This document shows positions 38,501 to 49,895 of a stretch of 64,000 nt of DNA, piece after piece. The translations under genes and the position numbers were made by a program. The notes beneath the pieces were generated by a model. It did no database searches. It saw only the letters and a program-made list of their open reading frames with translations, and was not told the DNA's origin. Source of the stretch: Parus major (taxonomy: Eukaryota > Chordata > Aves > Passeriformes > Paridae); the NCBI RefSeq assembly GCF_001522545.3, contig NC_031769.1:134494105-134558104 (forward strand), read 5' to 3'. How positions within the stretch are numbered: the stretch's first letter is position 1; every line of letters starts with the position of its first letter.

Positions 38501-41500
38501 ATTCAATAGCAATGGGTAATTAAAAAAATGCAACATCTTAATTTATGAGGTCAGAAAGTGTATCACATAAAGGTTTGCAAGCAAGTAAATCTGCTTACAC
38601 TCTGCATGATAAAACTTACAAAAAATTATTGAACATAAAATTGTATCTGTAGTGAGATCAAAGCTGATATTCTTCTATCATGATTGTTTTTCTGTAGCTT
38701 AAAACTACCTAAGGTCCAGAACCATTACTACATCCTTGAGACTACTCTCTCCTCTATCTCTTTGTTGGTACTTGTTTCAGTCTTTCAGAGCAATGAGGTA
38801 ATCTGTTTTGAATTGTCACTGCCCTTTTATTTTCCTTTAATTTTGTTTCTGTTTGGTTGCTAGTTTATTTCCTAGTCTCTACTTCTCAGTCTTTCTGGCT
38901 TTTCAATTTTGTTTTGAGAGTCTTTAGTCTGATCATTACACATTCTGTTTTGAACAGACTATGAACCCCAAATGTTCAAATTCAATCAATTAATAACAAC
39001 TGGGTATATTTAGCTGGTTTGTACACTAGGTTAAATAAATGTTGCAATGTCCAATAGGATGATCCTATCTGAGGGTAGTTTATTTTAGAAGAAAATATGA
39101 CCTTATGGATGAAATTTTAAAATTGTATTAGCACATGTGTCTTATGTTTTATTGGTGTGAATCACTAAGCTTATCAAAACAAAACCAGACTTCTTTTACC
39201 ATTACATATTTGGGATTTGCATATATAAATCAAACAGCTTGTAGTGTCTCATGTGTGAATGTCTGCTTGCTCATGCAGAACAGCATACATACATTTTTTA
39301 GCTTCTGTCCTGGTAACATAAAAAGAGAAATCAGTAAATGAAAATATAATTCTGAGGATTACCAGCAAAGTAGATGTAGCTAATAACTGTCATATACTGA
39401 GATGTCTTCTGCAACCATGCAAGCACAAGGACTGCAGAAAATATGCCTTATGTTTTGAGTACATCTAGGTGCTGACATCTGTTATAGTCAAACACAAAAG
39501 ATATTTACAGTGATACCTATACTGAGAAACTGAAGTCACTAGAATAGCCTTAAGGTTTTACAGGTGTATATACACATACACACAGGAAAAATGTGTGAGA
39601 AAAAGTTATTATCTATTTTTTTTTCACCACACATTTGTCACATGTAGCCTGTAGTCACACTTTTCAAAAGGTGAAACATTCCCAAGTATTTCAGCTTAAA
39701 ATATCTTTTTTAAAGTCTAACTTTTCAGACATCTTAATGTTTTTCACAAAATTGGATTCTTGTTTTTTTTCTTTTGAAAGACCTCCCAGATATTTTCAAG
39801 GTCTGAACAATTCCAAGTCTGACCCATTTTTTGGGGTTGTAGTCTGATGTAAAAAATCTTTTTCTTAAACTCTAGGAAGAAACTTGTATTCTGTTTGTTT
39901 TCACTTTCATCCTTGCCTTTTTTCAGCATCACTGATGGTACTGAACTAAATTTGTGATGTTGGCTATAACTGCATTCTTTTATGATGAAACCTTTTCCTG
40001 AGAATATGTTCTCAGAAATATTAAGGAAGCCTGTTAATGTGATTTTTAGATAAACAAAATATTGATTCTCTTCTAGTAGCAATGGTGCTCTATCTGTATT
40101 TATTTCAGAATGATAAGAATGCCCAGGAATAGAGCTATGAGTAGTAATGAAATGAATCAGTACTACAGTCATGCTCACTGGTACAAAAGTATCTTCCATT
40201 TGATGATTTCCAATAACACATTGCAGAACTTCTTTAAAGAAAAAAAAATTAAAAACACACTCCCCCGGGTATAGAAGAATTTAAAAAGGCTCAGAATTTT
40301 GAATGAAATTAACAGAAATTTTGTAATCTTCTCTGGATGATCTAAGTGCTAAGAAACAGATTTCTTTTAAAGATTCTGGGCCACTAGATTGCTTCAAGTA
40401 CAGACAGCAAAGGGTGTGAGATGTTTTGTAGTTGGTCTCCTACCTATGGAGAGAAAATTAAAATAATTTAAACATTTGTGAAGTAGTGGGTTTTGTTTGA
40501 CTTTATTTTAGGTATGAAGAAAATTATTTTAGCTGTAAGTGTTCATTGGTTTCTGTATTATAATAGCTATAGAAAGCAAGCACTAGCTATGTTTGGGGTT
40601 TTCATGTGATTTTAAGAAAAAAATTCCATTTTCATGGACCTTAGGGTAAATTAATGAACACATTAATTGTGTTCATTTGGGGCCACATATAGTGGCTCCA
40701 CAGCTTTTTGTAACTCTAGCACTCCAGAAAAAAAGCCTAAAGAATATATTCGATTTAGCAACCAACTTTGCTAACACAATAAAATAGAAGTGCAGTAGCT
40801 GCTACTGTCTCTTATGAAAGCAACAGCAGTAATACTGACTTGGTCTCTGAAATAAAAACATGCTTATGTTTTAATTACATTTTTGTTTTCTGTTGACATA
40901 CCAAAGGTTTAATTTCTGTGATTTTCTTCATAATTTTTACCTTTCTCTAACCCACAAATTGTCAGATGGATGAATAACATCCCAGCAGCACAGTTTAACA
41001 TAGCAATTTATCTGAATTGCGAAGATACGGTGGAGAAAGCCTCGAACGTATAAATTATTTGTGCTCATCAGAATGTTTTTGTTTTGGTTAATTTGTTATG
41101 TTTGAAATTACACATGCTGAAAATCTGATGGAGGTGCCCCTGCTGCATTTAATCAGATATGGAATTATTCACTGATGTTAAAAATGCTTGGATTATTAGC
41201 TGCCTTTAGGTGTTTCTGAATTGCTAACATTTTCTCAACATATTGGCAAAGAGCATCTGTTTAGTAATTTCTCTCTATTTAATGATACTGTAGTAAATCC
41301 ACAGACCGAAACTAAAAATTCAAATAAGCAAATTAACCACATAAGCTACATGTCATATGTCATAGAAACCATATTTACTTTTTACAAACAAAATTCTAAA
41401 ATACTGTGTTAGATCTTCTAAAGTGGGAATTCTTTATTCTATGTATCAATGAATCTATTTCACACTTGTTTACATGTTCCTTGACATGGAAAAACTTATA

Positions 41501-41547
41501 AGTTAAACTTCAATTTGAAAAGTTGATTTCTTTTATGATTATTTAAA

Positions 41548-41583
41548 ATTTTAATAAAGATTTTAATAAATCTTTATTAAAAT
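41548..41583. repeat. Perfect AT hairpin, 16-base arms
   Basis: ATTTTAATAAAGATTT, a four-base TAAT loop, then the exact reverse complement of the first arm. It sits in a longer A/T-only stretch (about 41540-41635) that repeats TTTAATAA words. Confidence 0.9.
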
Positions 41584-42171
41584 AAATATTATAATATAAT
41601 AAATTTAATAAGATTTTTTAATAAAATTTTAATGCTAGAAGAATAAATTGAAACACTTTTTACTTTTGAACCCTTCAGTAAGGAGTTTTCGAGACACCTT
41701 CCAATTTCTTCACATAGCAAACTGAAAATTCACATTTCTGGATTAGACTGCATTGTGACTTTTCACCTACTGAAATTGGAAGTAATTCATGGGAAGATTT
41801 AAATTAAAATAGCTAACATTTAATTTGCACAAAATGCAAAATTATGCTGTGCTAAAAGAGAATAGAATCGTTCTTTTTACTTTCCAAACCTGTTTTTGAG
41901 AAATGTCACATATACTTAGATCTGTAGGACATACCACTGAATAATAGAAATAAATTGTAATTAAGTTAATTTTTTTTGTTACTATGGGAGTGCTGTATTT
42001 ATATTACTTATAGTAAATGTTCTCTTTTCTTATAAATTAGTGAAAATCATTTTATTCCCTTATAATTGGTACCAGGATTTCTACATGCAGCCATTGCCAA
42101 GTGACAAATCAATTGTGTCAGACTTCACCTTAAGACTCTTCACTATGTCATCATTCACTGTTTTCTGGACT

Positions 42172-42215
42172 CATAGAATCAGAATATAGAATAATTTATG
42201 TTTCAGTGACCTGGA
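42172..42215 (-). mobile_element. Possible CR1 3' terminus only
   Basis: The + strand reads 'ctcatagaatcagaatatagaataattta', which looks like CR1 terminal octamers followed by a decayed start of the 3' untranslated region. The similarity stops within about 45 bases, so this is a very short or heavily decayed copy, or chance. Confidence 0.35.
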
Positions 42216-44034
42216 CACTGACAGGTCCCTCACAGTTTGGTGTAATCCATGGACCTGATGAGACTGTTAATTATCCTGGAAGGTGGGACAAAATGCAAAC
42301 TAAAACTGTGCTAGCCCCAGCACTGTGCTTTCTTTGTCAACTATGTGGTAATTGAATATTGAACAAATCATAAGAATCCCATCAATTTTCAGTCCATTTT
42401 CTATCCCACCCAACATTTATCTCACCATTTTGACTGTAAGAAGAGGCATGAGAGATCAAAGTCTGGCTAAGTCTGATCAGATTTTAACATTGTTTTGACG
42501 TTTTTGCTTCCAAAAATTGATCTCATAGGCTTTCTTAAGAACCATCAGATGGAACTCAGCATATAAATGCAGGAATGTAAAATGCCCTATTTCTACCTCT
42601 CTGCACTTCTTAATCTAATAGTTCTGTGGTTAGAAAGCATCTGGAGAAACAGATGATCTTCTGCCTAGAGAAATTCTCTTTTTGCCAGATTTATATTCTA
42701 AACGATAAACTAATATCCCAAAGCAGTGGGAAAATCGGAAGAGTGCTTACTTTTATTCTTTCAGAAGAAAAGCTAATTCAATATTTGTTTAACAAGCAAA
42801 AGAAGAAACTATATAGCATTATAACTAGACACATCACTCTGAAATAGGGACGTGGATTTTAGTCATTAACCCAGTGCAGATATACCATCAGATGTTTAAG
42901 AATTCACTTCAGGAAGGAATAGAGCATCAATATTCACTTGCAGGTGAGTTTCTTAACATTGTGTTAAGTCTCATTCATGTGTTTCTTCACTGGTATGCAA
43001 AGAGAAGGGAAGAAGAACAGTTGAAGGGAAGCGCTGAGCTCATGTAAAGCCAATTCAGAGAATTTTGGAGAAACTTACATTTCTTCAATTTGTTTGAAGG
43101 GGAAGCTTTCTTTTCTTAGGAGGTGTAGACCTGGACTAATGTAGCAGAAGCTTTTACAGGAAGAGAAGTGGGGTGAGCAATTCCAGCTGCTACCTGGGAA
43201 TGTCATTCACAGAAGTCATTCCACAAATTATGACACCTCCCTTCACATCAGAAAAGCTGATTTCCAGACCACATGGGCAAAGTTAAACAAACATAATTTG
43301 TCCACATGCCACAGTACAACTGTGTACTATGTTAATGCCTGAAGATATTCTTGGGCTACTGAAAGCATTTACTATATTTGAGAGATAGAAGATGAGATCA
43401 TATCAAGTTACACAAAAGATAAAAAATAATCCAAACTCCCCTGTATTCTGAACAGTTGTGTCAACCACTGAAAAGATAGTTTAAAGATGGGAATGGATCC
43501 TATCACTGGCTGACTGCAAAGACTATGAATTATGTCAGTGATCCATTTCTTCTGAAGATGACAGCAAAGTGACTAAAGACACTCTTTTATCACTTTTTTG
43601 TCAGCATTTCTTACAATCTAACTTAGGAAGTTTCTGACTGTAGTGATTTTTCAGTGCATGTTCTCAAAACCGTTATGCTTCTACTGAAATAAAAATTAGG
43701 CAGATTCCAACAGACAGAAAGAAATCCATATCCTTCTGACAAAAGCTTGGGGCTTTGGCATGTAGTCCCCTAGTCTTGGCAGAGCTATGACAAGGATAAA
43801 TGGATATCAAACAGTTATGTTTTAAGTCTCAAAGTGGTATGATTCTTTCTAATGTTTATAAAATACTGAGGTTTTTTTCCATATTCCCCTGTCCAGACGT
43901 CATTCCCTCAGATTGCATCTGTATAACTCTCAAGGTGATGGGCAGCAGGATGGGGACTGGGGGGAAAGAAGTCTTTCAGACTCTAATATAAGGCTCATGA
44001 CCACCTGAGGAATATGAAGGTATTTTAGTCTATA

Positions 44035-44275
44035 GGACTCAAGGAAATATATCTCAGAGTCCTGAGAGAATTGGCTGATGTCATTGCAAAGTTACTGTCT
44101 ATGATATTTGAAAAGCCATGGCAATCAGGTGCAGGCCCAGCGGACTGGGAAAAGGGAAATATTGTATGTATCTTTTAAAAGGGTAAAAAGGAGGACCCTG
44201 GGAACTACTAACTTGTGAGTCTCTGTGCCTGGGAAGTTCATGAAAAAGATCCTCCTGGAAGCTAAGCTAAAGTGC
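44035..44275 (+). mobile_element. CR1 LINE fragment (N-terminal reverse-transcriptase region)
   Basis: Sense-strand CR1 ORF2. 'ctgagagaattggctgatgt' near 44062, 'tttgaaaagccatggca' near 44108, 'ggactgggaaaaggga' near 44140, 'aaaagggtaaaaaggaggac' near 44176 and 'gtgcctgggaagttcatg' near 44224 follow in the family order. This encodes the start of the reverse-transcriptase domain (the region reading KGKKEDPGNY in intact copies). It stops abruptly at about 44275, where an LTR begins. The frame carries stops. Confidence 0.85.
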
Positions 44276-44654
44276 TTTTTGTTGGTTTGGCAAAGCCTGC
44301 TTTTTTTTGTGGGGGGGAGGAGGAGGCACAGAGGCAGCTTCTGTGGGAAGCTCTTGGAAGCTCCCCCCATGTCTGGTAGAGCTCTGAAACTGGATGTGCT
44401 CTTGGCTAAGGCTGGGACACTTCAAGATGGTGATAATGCCTCTGTCACAACATATTTAAGAAGAAATCAAAACAAAGTTTGTGGCACCATTGTCACTTTC
44501 CAGCTAGAGAAGAGTGGAGTGAGAACAAGTGAGGGAAACAATACGGCTACACCAAGGTCAGTGGAGAAGGAGGAGGGGGAGGAGGAGGTCCAGGAGCCGG
44601 AGCCGACATTCCTCTCAGCCCGTGGTGAGACCGTGGTGAAGCAGCTGCAGCCCA

Positions 44655-44719
44655 GGGATCCATGAGGGATGCAGGGATCCATGAGGGATGCAGGGATCCA
44701 TGAGGGATGCAGGGATCCA
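44655..44719. repeat. 19-bp tandem repeat inside the LTR, 3.4 copies
   Basis: The unit GGGATCCATGAGGGATGCA is repeated three times without a mismatch, plus a partial fourth copy. The related segment at 33100-33300 lacks it, so it arose within this copy or its subfamily. Confidence 0.95.
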
Positions 44720-44861
44720 CCCGCAGCCCGTGCGGGAGCTGCCCACGCTGAGCGGGTGGAGGCCTGGAGGAGGCTGTGATCCAGTGGGAGACCTGGTGGA
44801 GAGAGCGGCCCCTGCTTCCAGGCTGGAGCAGCCTGTCCTTGGAGGACTGCATCCCGTGAAA

Positions 44862-44961
44862 NNNNNNNNNNNNNNNNNNNNNNNNNNNNNNNNNNNNNNN
44901 NNNNNNNNNNNNNNNNNNNNNNNNNNNNNNNNNNNNNNNNNNNNNNNNNNNNNNNNNNNNN
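44862..44961. other. Assembly gap, 100 N
   Basis: A placeholder of exactly 100 N inside the repetitive part of the LTR; its true length is unknown. Confidence 0.99.
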
Positions 44962-46539
44962 TTTGTGAGATGGAGCCATGTTAAAGAAGTTCACAGAGGA
45001 CTGTCTCCATGGGAGGGACCTCACGGTGCAGCAGGGGAAGGACTCCTCTCCCTGAACAGTGAGAAATGCCACAGGTGATAAACTGACCAAAACTCGCCAG
45101 TCCCTGTCTCCCTCCACTATCAGTGGGAAGGAGAGAGGGATTGGGGGCAGGGGGGAGTAAAAAGGTGTTTTAAGGGCTTATTTTACTTCTCATTTTCCTA
45201 CTCTGATCTTGTTAGTAATATTTTCACTTTATATCTCTAAGTTGTGCCTTGTTTTGTCCTTGATGGTAATTGATGACTGTTTTCACCCAATCCTTTTCTC
45301 AGTTCATGAACCCTTCATTATATTTCCTCTTCTCTGTCCAGTTGCAGGGGAGGGTGAGTGAGCAGCTTTTGTGGGTGACTGGCATCTGGCCAATGTCAAA
45401 CCACGACACACATGGAGATGAATTGTTATCTCTAAAAATCTCTCTTCTTCCACAACCCTCTACCTTGAATTTAGAATCTAAAATAGTCTCTTCTGAATCA
45501 ACTTTAAGCAGTCATTCTGGAGATTTTGTGGGAGGTTGCATTTTTTTAATCAGACTTTTTTTTTCCAGTTTCTATATTATGCCCTATTTGAGTGATTTCA
45601 CAGCTTTCCCTTAGAAAATTATTAGAAATTGTGATTCATCAGACATTTAAGATTTCCTAAGTTTGTTTCCAAAAAACTGTCAAGCTGTAACAACAGCTGA
45701 AACTACATTTGGAATTTAATCTGCATTTAAAACCAAAAGATGATTCAAACAATCAAAAAGCACAATATTGTTTCTAGTGTTTCTAGTGTTAAAGCAAATG
45801 TTATTTCAGAATCATTAAGTTCACTTAAAACTGCATGTTCTCTCTTGTTATGGTCTTGTTTTCAAAGGAAACTGGGTAAATACTACCTTCCATTTTTTGC
45901 AGTTTTTGACAAGTGTGTACAGTATTTGCAATGACATGTGACTGTTTATCTGCACTTTGAAGAGTACAAATATTTACACTGTTTTCCAAACATAATTTTT
46001 ATTAGCAAGGCTAATGCTCTTGACTAACTGAATATGATCTAATGCAAATACAACATTACAGGATTTCATCAAAATTTGCAATATCTGGCCTGACGGATCT
46101 TTAAAAGGATAAATCTGTGTTTTCATATATATTGCCACCTAGCCCATCACAATCTTCATTTTTTCTGTTGGAGCTTTGGGGTATTTTTGCCATGAAAATA
46201 TTAAGGAGGGAGTACAACAAAGTCTTTTTCTGATTATCTGGGATTTTTAAAGAAGACAATAAATTTAATTTTCTGTAGAAACTGGAACACAAAGTTATTG
46301 CAATATAAAAATATTTTTCTTGTTTTTAAATAACCTAGTTTATTCTAATTTACTTATTGATATTTCTTTGCTCTAACTTCTAATTATACATAGTAGCTTG
46401 CCAAAATGCATGTGAGAAACTACTGCTGGAAGCAATGGCATACCTAGTAGTAAAATGAAAATGAAAGAGGTGAAACAGAAGTAATAAAAATAGGAATTAT
46501 GAACAATTCTGTGCAAATAATAACAAAGACTTACAAATA

Positions 46540-46870
46540 TGTATGTCAAGTTTTCATGAGGATTACTGGGTCTCAAGGAGACAAGACCAGTTGTTGATTG
46601 CTATAAAGATGTTTATTATATGAATCATCAGTCTCGAAGGCATGGAGTTCAGAGGGGTAAAATCCATGCTAAAAGCTTTTGGCATAAAGTCCCAAATTCT
46701 GAGCAGCAGCTTCCTAGTGCAGAGTTTTGTTGGTCCAGGCTGCAGAAACAGTTGCAGTAGCTCTTCGTGATGGTGATGATGTTGCTGTTCTTTTTGCGTG
46801 TGTGTGCGTGTGTGTGTGTGATCCCAGTTCAGGGGATTAAATTTGTAAATGATCCAATCGGTTAAAAACA
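46540..46870 (-). mobile_element. Possible LTR-like or retroelement 3' end
   Basis: Read on the minus strand, the stretch has an even base composition unlike its surroundings, an AATAAA signal at 46612-46617 and a further 70 or so bases that would be a U5 or tail. A 102-residue open frame crosses it, but contains a His run and the translated CA microsatellite, and no known motif. I cannot name a family; it may simply be unique sequence. Confidence 0.25.
46796..46820. repeat. (TG)n microsatellite
   Basis: GTGTGTGTG runs with two GC interruptions, 25 bases. Confidence 0.95.
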
Positions 46871-49478
46871 CTATTCTAAAGCATTCTTTCTACACCAATC
46901 TAAGCTTCATTCTTAATTTTTAAAAACAGTGTCAGTTTTACCTAAATCCTATGTACACAGCATTAGCTGTCTATGTATATAGTTCTATCTGTTCTATCTG
47001 GAAATGCAAGCTATGTTCTTACTATGTTTTCATTATGTCTGGAACTAAGTTGAATCTGTGAAGGCTATGATCACTGAACTTTAAAACTATTAGGGCTTTT
47101 CAGTATCTAACACAGACTCTTAAGGCATTTAAGCTCTATGTTTTCCTACATAAAACTAAAACACTCTTAATTTATATTAATATAATGGCTTAATATATTT
47201 AAGTTTCTCTAAAGGCTTTAACTATAAAGGCTTTATTTCAATCCCTGGATTTATTTTTCTCCCTGAGTGATGCAGAGGAGTTTCTACTTCATGCATTCCA
47301 ACATATGTACAACAGAGGGAATTAATAAGTTTGTTCTTACATGTTACAGTAACTCTATGTAAAACCAACTAAACAAAAACCCCCAAAGAATAAACTAAAC
47401 AAAACAAGTAAAAACAATCATAAATCTGAGGCTGTAAATTACTTGGTTAATTTAGAAAACCACTACTTTGGGAGGCAGGGAGAGTACTTCTATCTCTCCA
47501 GCTTCCAGTTCTGCAAACTCTGAGCATACCAGTAATGCTATTGCTTTAAGCATTCTTCATTAGCTGAATACAAAGTGTGAAAAACATGTACATTTCACAC
47601 TGTCATTATTAGGACTATTTTTATAACAAGTTAATTTTTGCATATTTATTAAAAGATGCATATGAAAAATATATCCATATGTTTACATATTTATAAATAA
47701 AATATAGAAATTTATATATATATTTTTTCTTTTACTATTTCCATGTTGCTTTTAGTCTTTGAGGAATCAGAAAATAAGAAAAAATTGTGTGAGATTAAAG
47801 GCCATTTTCTTTCTGAAAATATATGCTCAAAAATATTTTAATGTTGTCATGTTTAAGAAAACAGAAATCTCCCATGGGAAAATAGAAATATTCATGTTGA
47901 AGGAGCACAAAATTTAACCACGCAGGTGATGACTGCAGTTGACTACAACTAGCAGCATAAGTGGAGCCATCTTTTGATGATGCATATCAGGTTCTAAGAA
48001 ACAGCACTGAGTTTTGGTTAAACATGCAGAACTGATTCCTGGTATTCTCAATGGTGCAGCTACATATGTCTTGCAGTATCACAAGCAAATGTTATTCAAG
48101 ACCATCAGCACAAAGGTACAGCTACAGGGTTTAGATCTTTTGCTTGGATGTCAGGAACAAAGAAAATCAATTAGGTGGCAGAAAGGGTCTGTGCAGAGTA
48201 TGGCAAGACTCAAGAAAAAAACATTTGTAAAAACCAAGTTCTCTGTCTTCTTAACCTTACTGACATTATGTCCCAAGGCATCTCTCTGTGCATGATCACG
48301 ATTTGTCCATGAGATACTATATGAATTGTTACAATATGACAAGTGGATGAAAAGAAACCTTTTTCTTCCCATTTAAGGTTGTCCTTTTAGTGCATGAAGG
48401 ACATTTCTTCTTGGGAAATCTGACCTTTCACTTTTACAGTGAAGGTGAAGGTCTACCTTTTGTCAGATGGAAAATCATTTATAGCACTGGAAACCAAGAA
48501 TTTTTGCACTGGACTCTTAGTTTATTTGTCTGACTGTGTAGTGAAAGATGGATGCTTAAGAAATCATTGGAAAATGAACTTTACATATAAACCTTAGCAT
48601 TTTTCCCAAATAATTTGTATTGTTCACCTTACATTTGGGTTCCTCATCTGTATTTAATTAAATAAACTGTAACTCTGATTGTTACATTCATTATCTGGGG
48701 AGAAGTGGATGTACTAAGGAAGCATCAGGTAACCATATCTTTCTATTCCTTCCCATTATTTGAAAACACTTTTTTTTATTACACAGAAATGCACATGGCT
48801 ATAAGCTTTATACTATATAATCAAACACCTTCTATATATGTTATATCAACTAGCTTTGGATCTTAGTGTGAAGTGAGTCTTGTTCCACAGACCCAATCAA
48901 TATTCTCCTTGTTCTTGTAAAATATTGGGTTAATATTTTTTCTATTATTTAATAATTAATTTTAGGTAAAAGGAAGTGTGCTAGGTTAATCATGTTAAAA
49001 TGAAAATATTTTGCTTCTGATATCAGTATTTTGAAATTCCACTGTTGTCAAAATGTATTTTGTGAAAGAGAAGATCTACCTTTCCAGATCACTAGGTAAA
49101 GAAAATGTTGGTTATATTTTCTTCCATAATTACCAGACCTGACTGGGAAGAAAAATGCAGAGTTTTTTTTCCAGTGACAGAAGAGAAATAAAATATATTA
49201 AGAACATTTTATAATCCATGCATAAATAAGAGCAACATCTATGGTACCAATAATAAAAGAAGGAATGGTGTAATTTTAGTACAATTAGAAGCAATAATCT
49301 ATATTAGTTAAACAGCTAGACTCTGGGAATTTCAAAGAATTGCCATGAATAAATTGACTGTTTCAAAAATTTTTCCACCATCACATAAAATCTCAACCAG
49401 TAAAATCCCACATCTTATGTACATCCTTCCCTTATTCTTATTTTAATTATTAGGAAAATAAAATGATTAGTGAATATT

Positions 49479-49895
49479 TGTCCTGGTTTTGGCCAGCACC
49501 TGGTTAATTTTTTGCAATAGCCAGGAATGGCCAGGACCCTAATATTATTTGATTACCACCTCATGCCAGTAATGGGGGCAGAGGAAAGGGACTCTTGCTT
49601 CTGAGGAGAAGCGTGTTCTGACTGGTCAGGAGAAAAGGTGCTGGAAAAGAGCAGATCAGTGTCTGTTTATTGTTGTAGGCTTTCTATGTAAATGATTTCT
49701 TTGTCTTAAACCTTTTGTATTAATATTGTTGCTGTCATTGCTTTTTCTTCTCATTGTTGATTCCAGTTAAATGTTCTTATCTCAACTTGTGATCTTTGCC
49801 TTTTTTACTTCCACTTGGAGCAGGAGGGGGAGCAAGCAGTGCCGTGGTTTTAGCACGAGTACTAAATTGGAGAATGCCATTCCAGAACCAGGATA
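49479..49895 (+). mobile_element. Solo LTR, about 417 bp
   Basis: The start TGTCCTGGTTTTGG and the end GAACCAGGATA are imperfect inverted copies of each other, as in LTR termini (the final CA has decayed to TA). The five bases before it, ATATT, and after it, ATACT, agree at four positions, which fits a 5-base target duplication as made by class III (ERVL-type) elements. The block 'ttcttatctcaacttgtgatctt' near 49772-49795 and the following 'gagcaggagggggagc' resemble the R/U5 part of the LTR at 54811. No internal retroviral sequence flanks it. Confidence 0.82.

Larger units (their letters stand above)
35591..44034. other. Gene-free AT-rich DNA
   Basis: The longest repeat-poor stretch in the window. 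It has no supported gene. The longest non-repetitive frame (39744-40199, minus, 151 residues) has no motif I recognise and is about what chance gives in AT-rich DNA. A hairpin at 41548 and a possible CR1 tail at 42172 are listed separately. Confidence 0.55.
44280..45408 (+). mobile_element. Long ERV LTR (ERVL-like)
   Basis: The element starts TGTTGGTTTGG and ends CCACGACA, so it has the TG…CA ends of an LTR. Inside are a TATTTAAG box at about 44452-44459, a G-rich segment made of diverged repeats of the 'cagcccgtgg…gagcag' type, and an AT-richer segment followed by 'cttatatctctaagttg' and 'ccctgatggtaattgatga'-like U5 phrases near 45228-45275. I recall this layout from long passerine ERV LTRs. 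About 1.1 kb are visible, but a 100-N gap makes the true length unknown. Flanking target duplication is not evident. The long minus-strand frame crossing the gap is not a gene. Confidence 0.78.
45409..49478. other. Gene-free AT-rich DNA
   Basis: No supported gene. The first bases after the LTR, CACATGGAG, may be a leftover of the CR1 interrupted at 44275. A possible minus-strand LTR-like piece at 46540-46870 and a TG run are listed separately. An A/C-rich tract lies at 47370-47415. Confidence 0.5.

Noticed and set aside
39744..40199. 151-residue minus-strand frame in non-repetitive DNA
   Set aside because: No motif, signal peptide or splice context recognised; a frame of this length is near the chance maximum for 64 kb of AT-rich DNA. 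A conservation test (excess synonymous change) would reopen it.
44467..45117. 216-residue minus-strand frame, the longest in the window
   Set aside because: It crosses 100 N, lies antisense in an LTR and contains the translated 19-base tandem repeat.
46563..46871. 102-residue minus-strand frame with His and Thr-His runs
   Set aside because: The runs come from a CA microsatellite and ATC/CAC triplets; no retroviral or host domain is visible.
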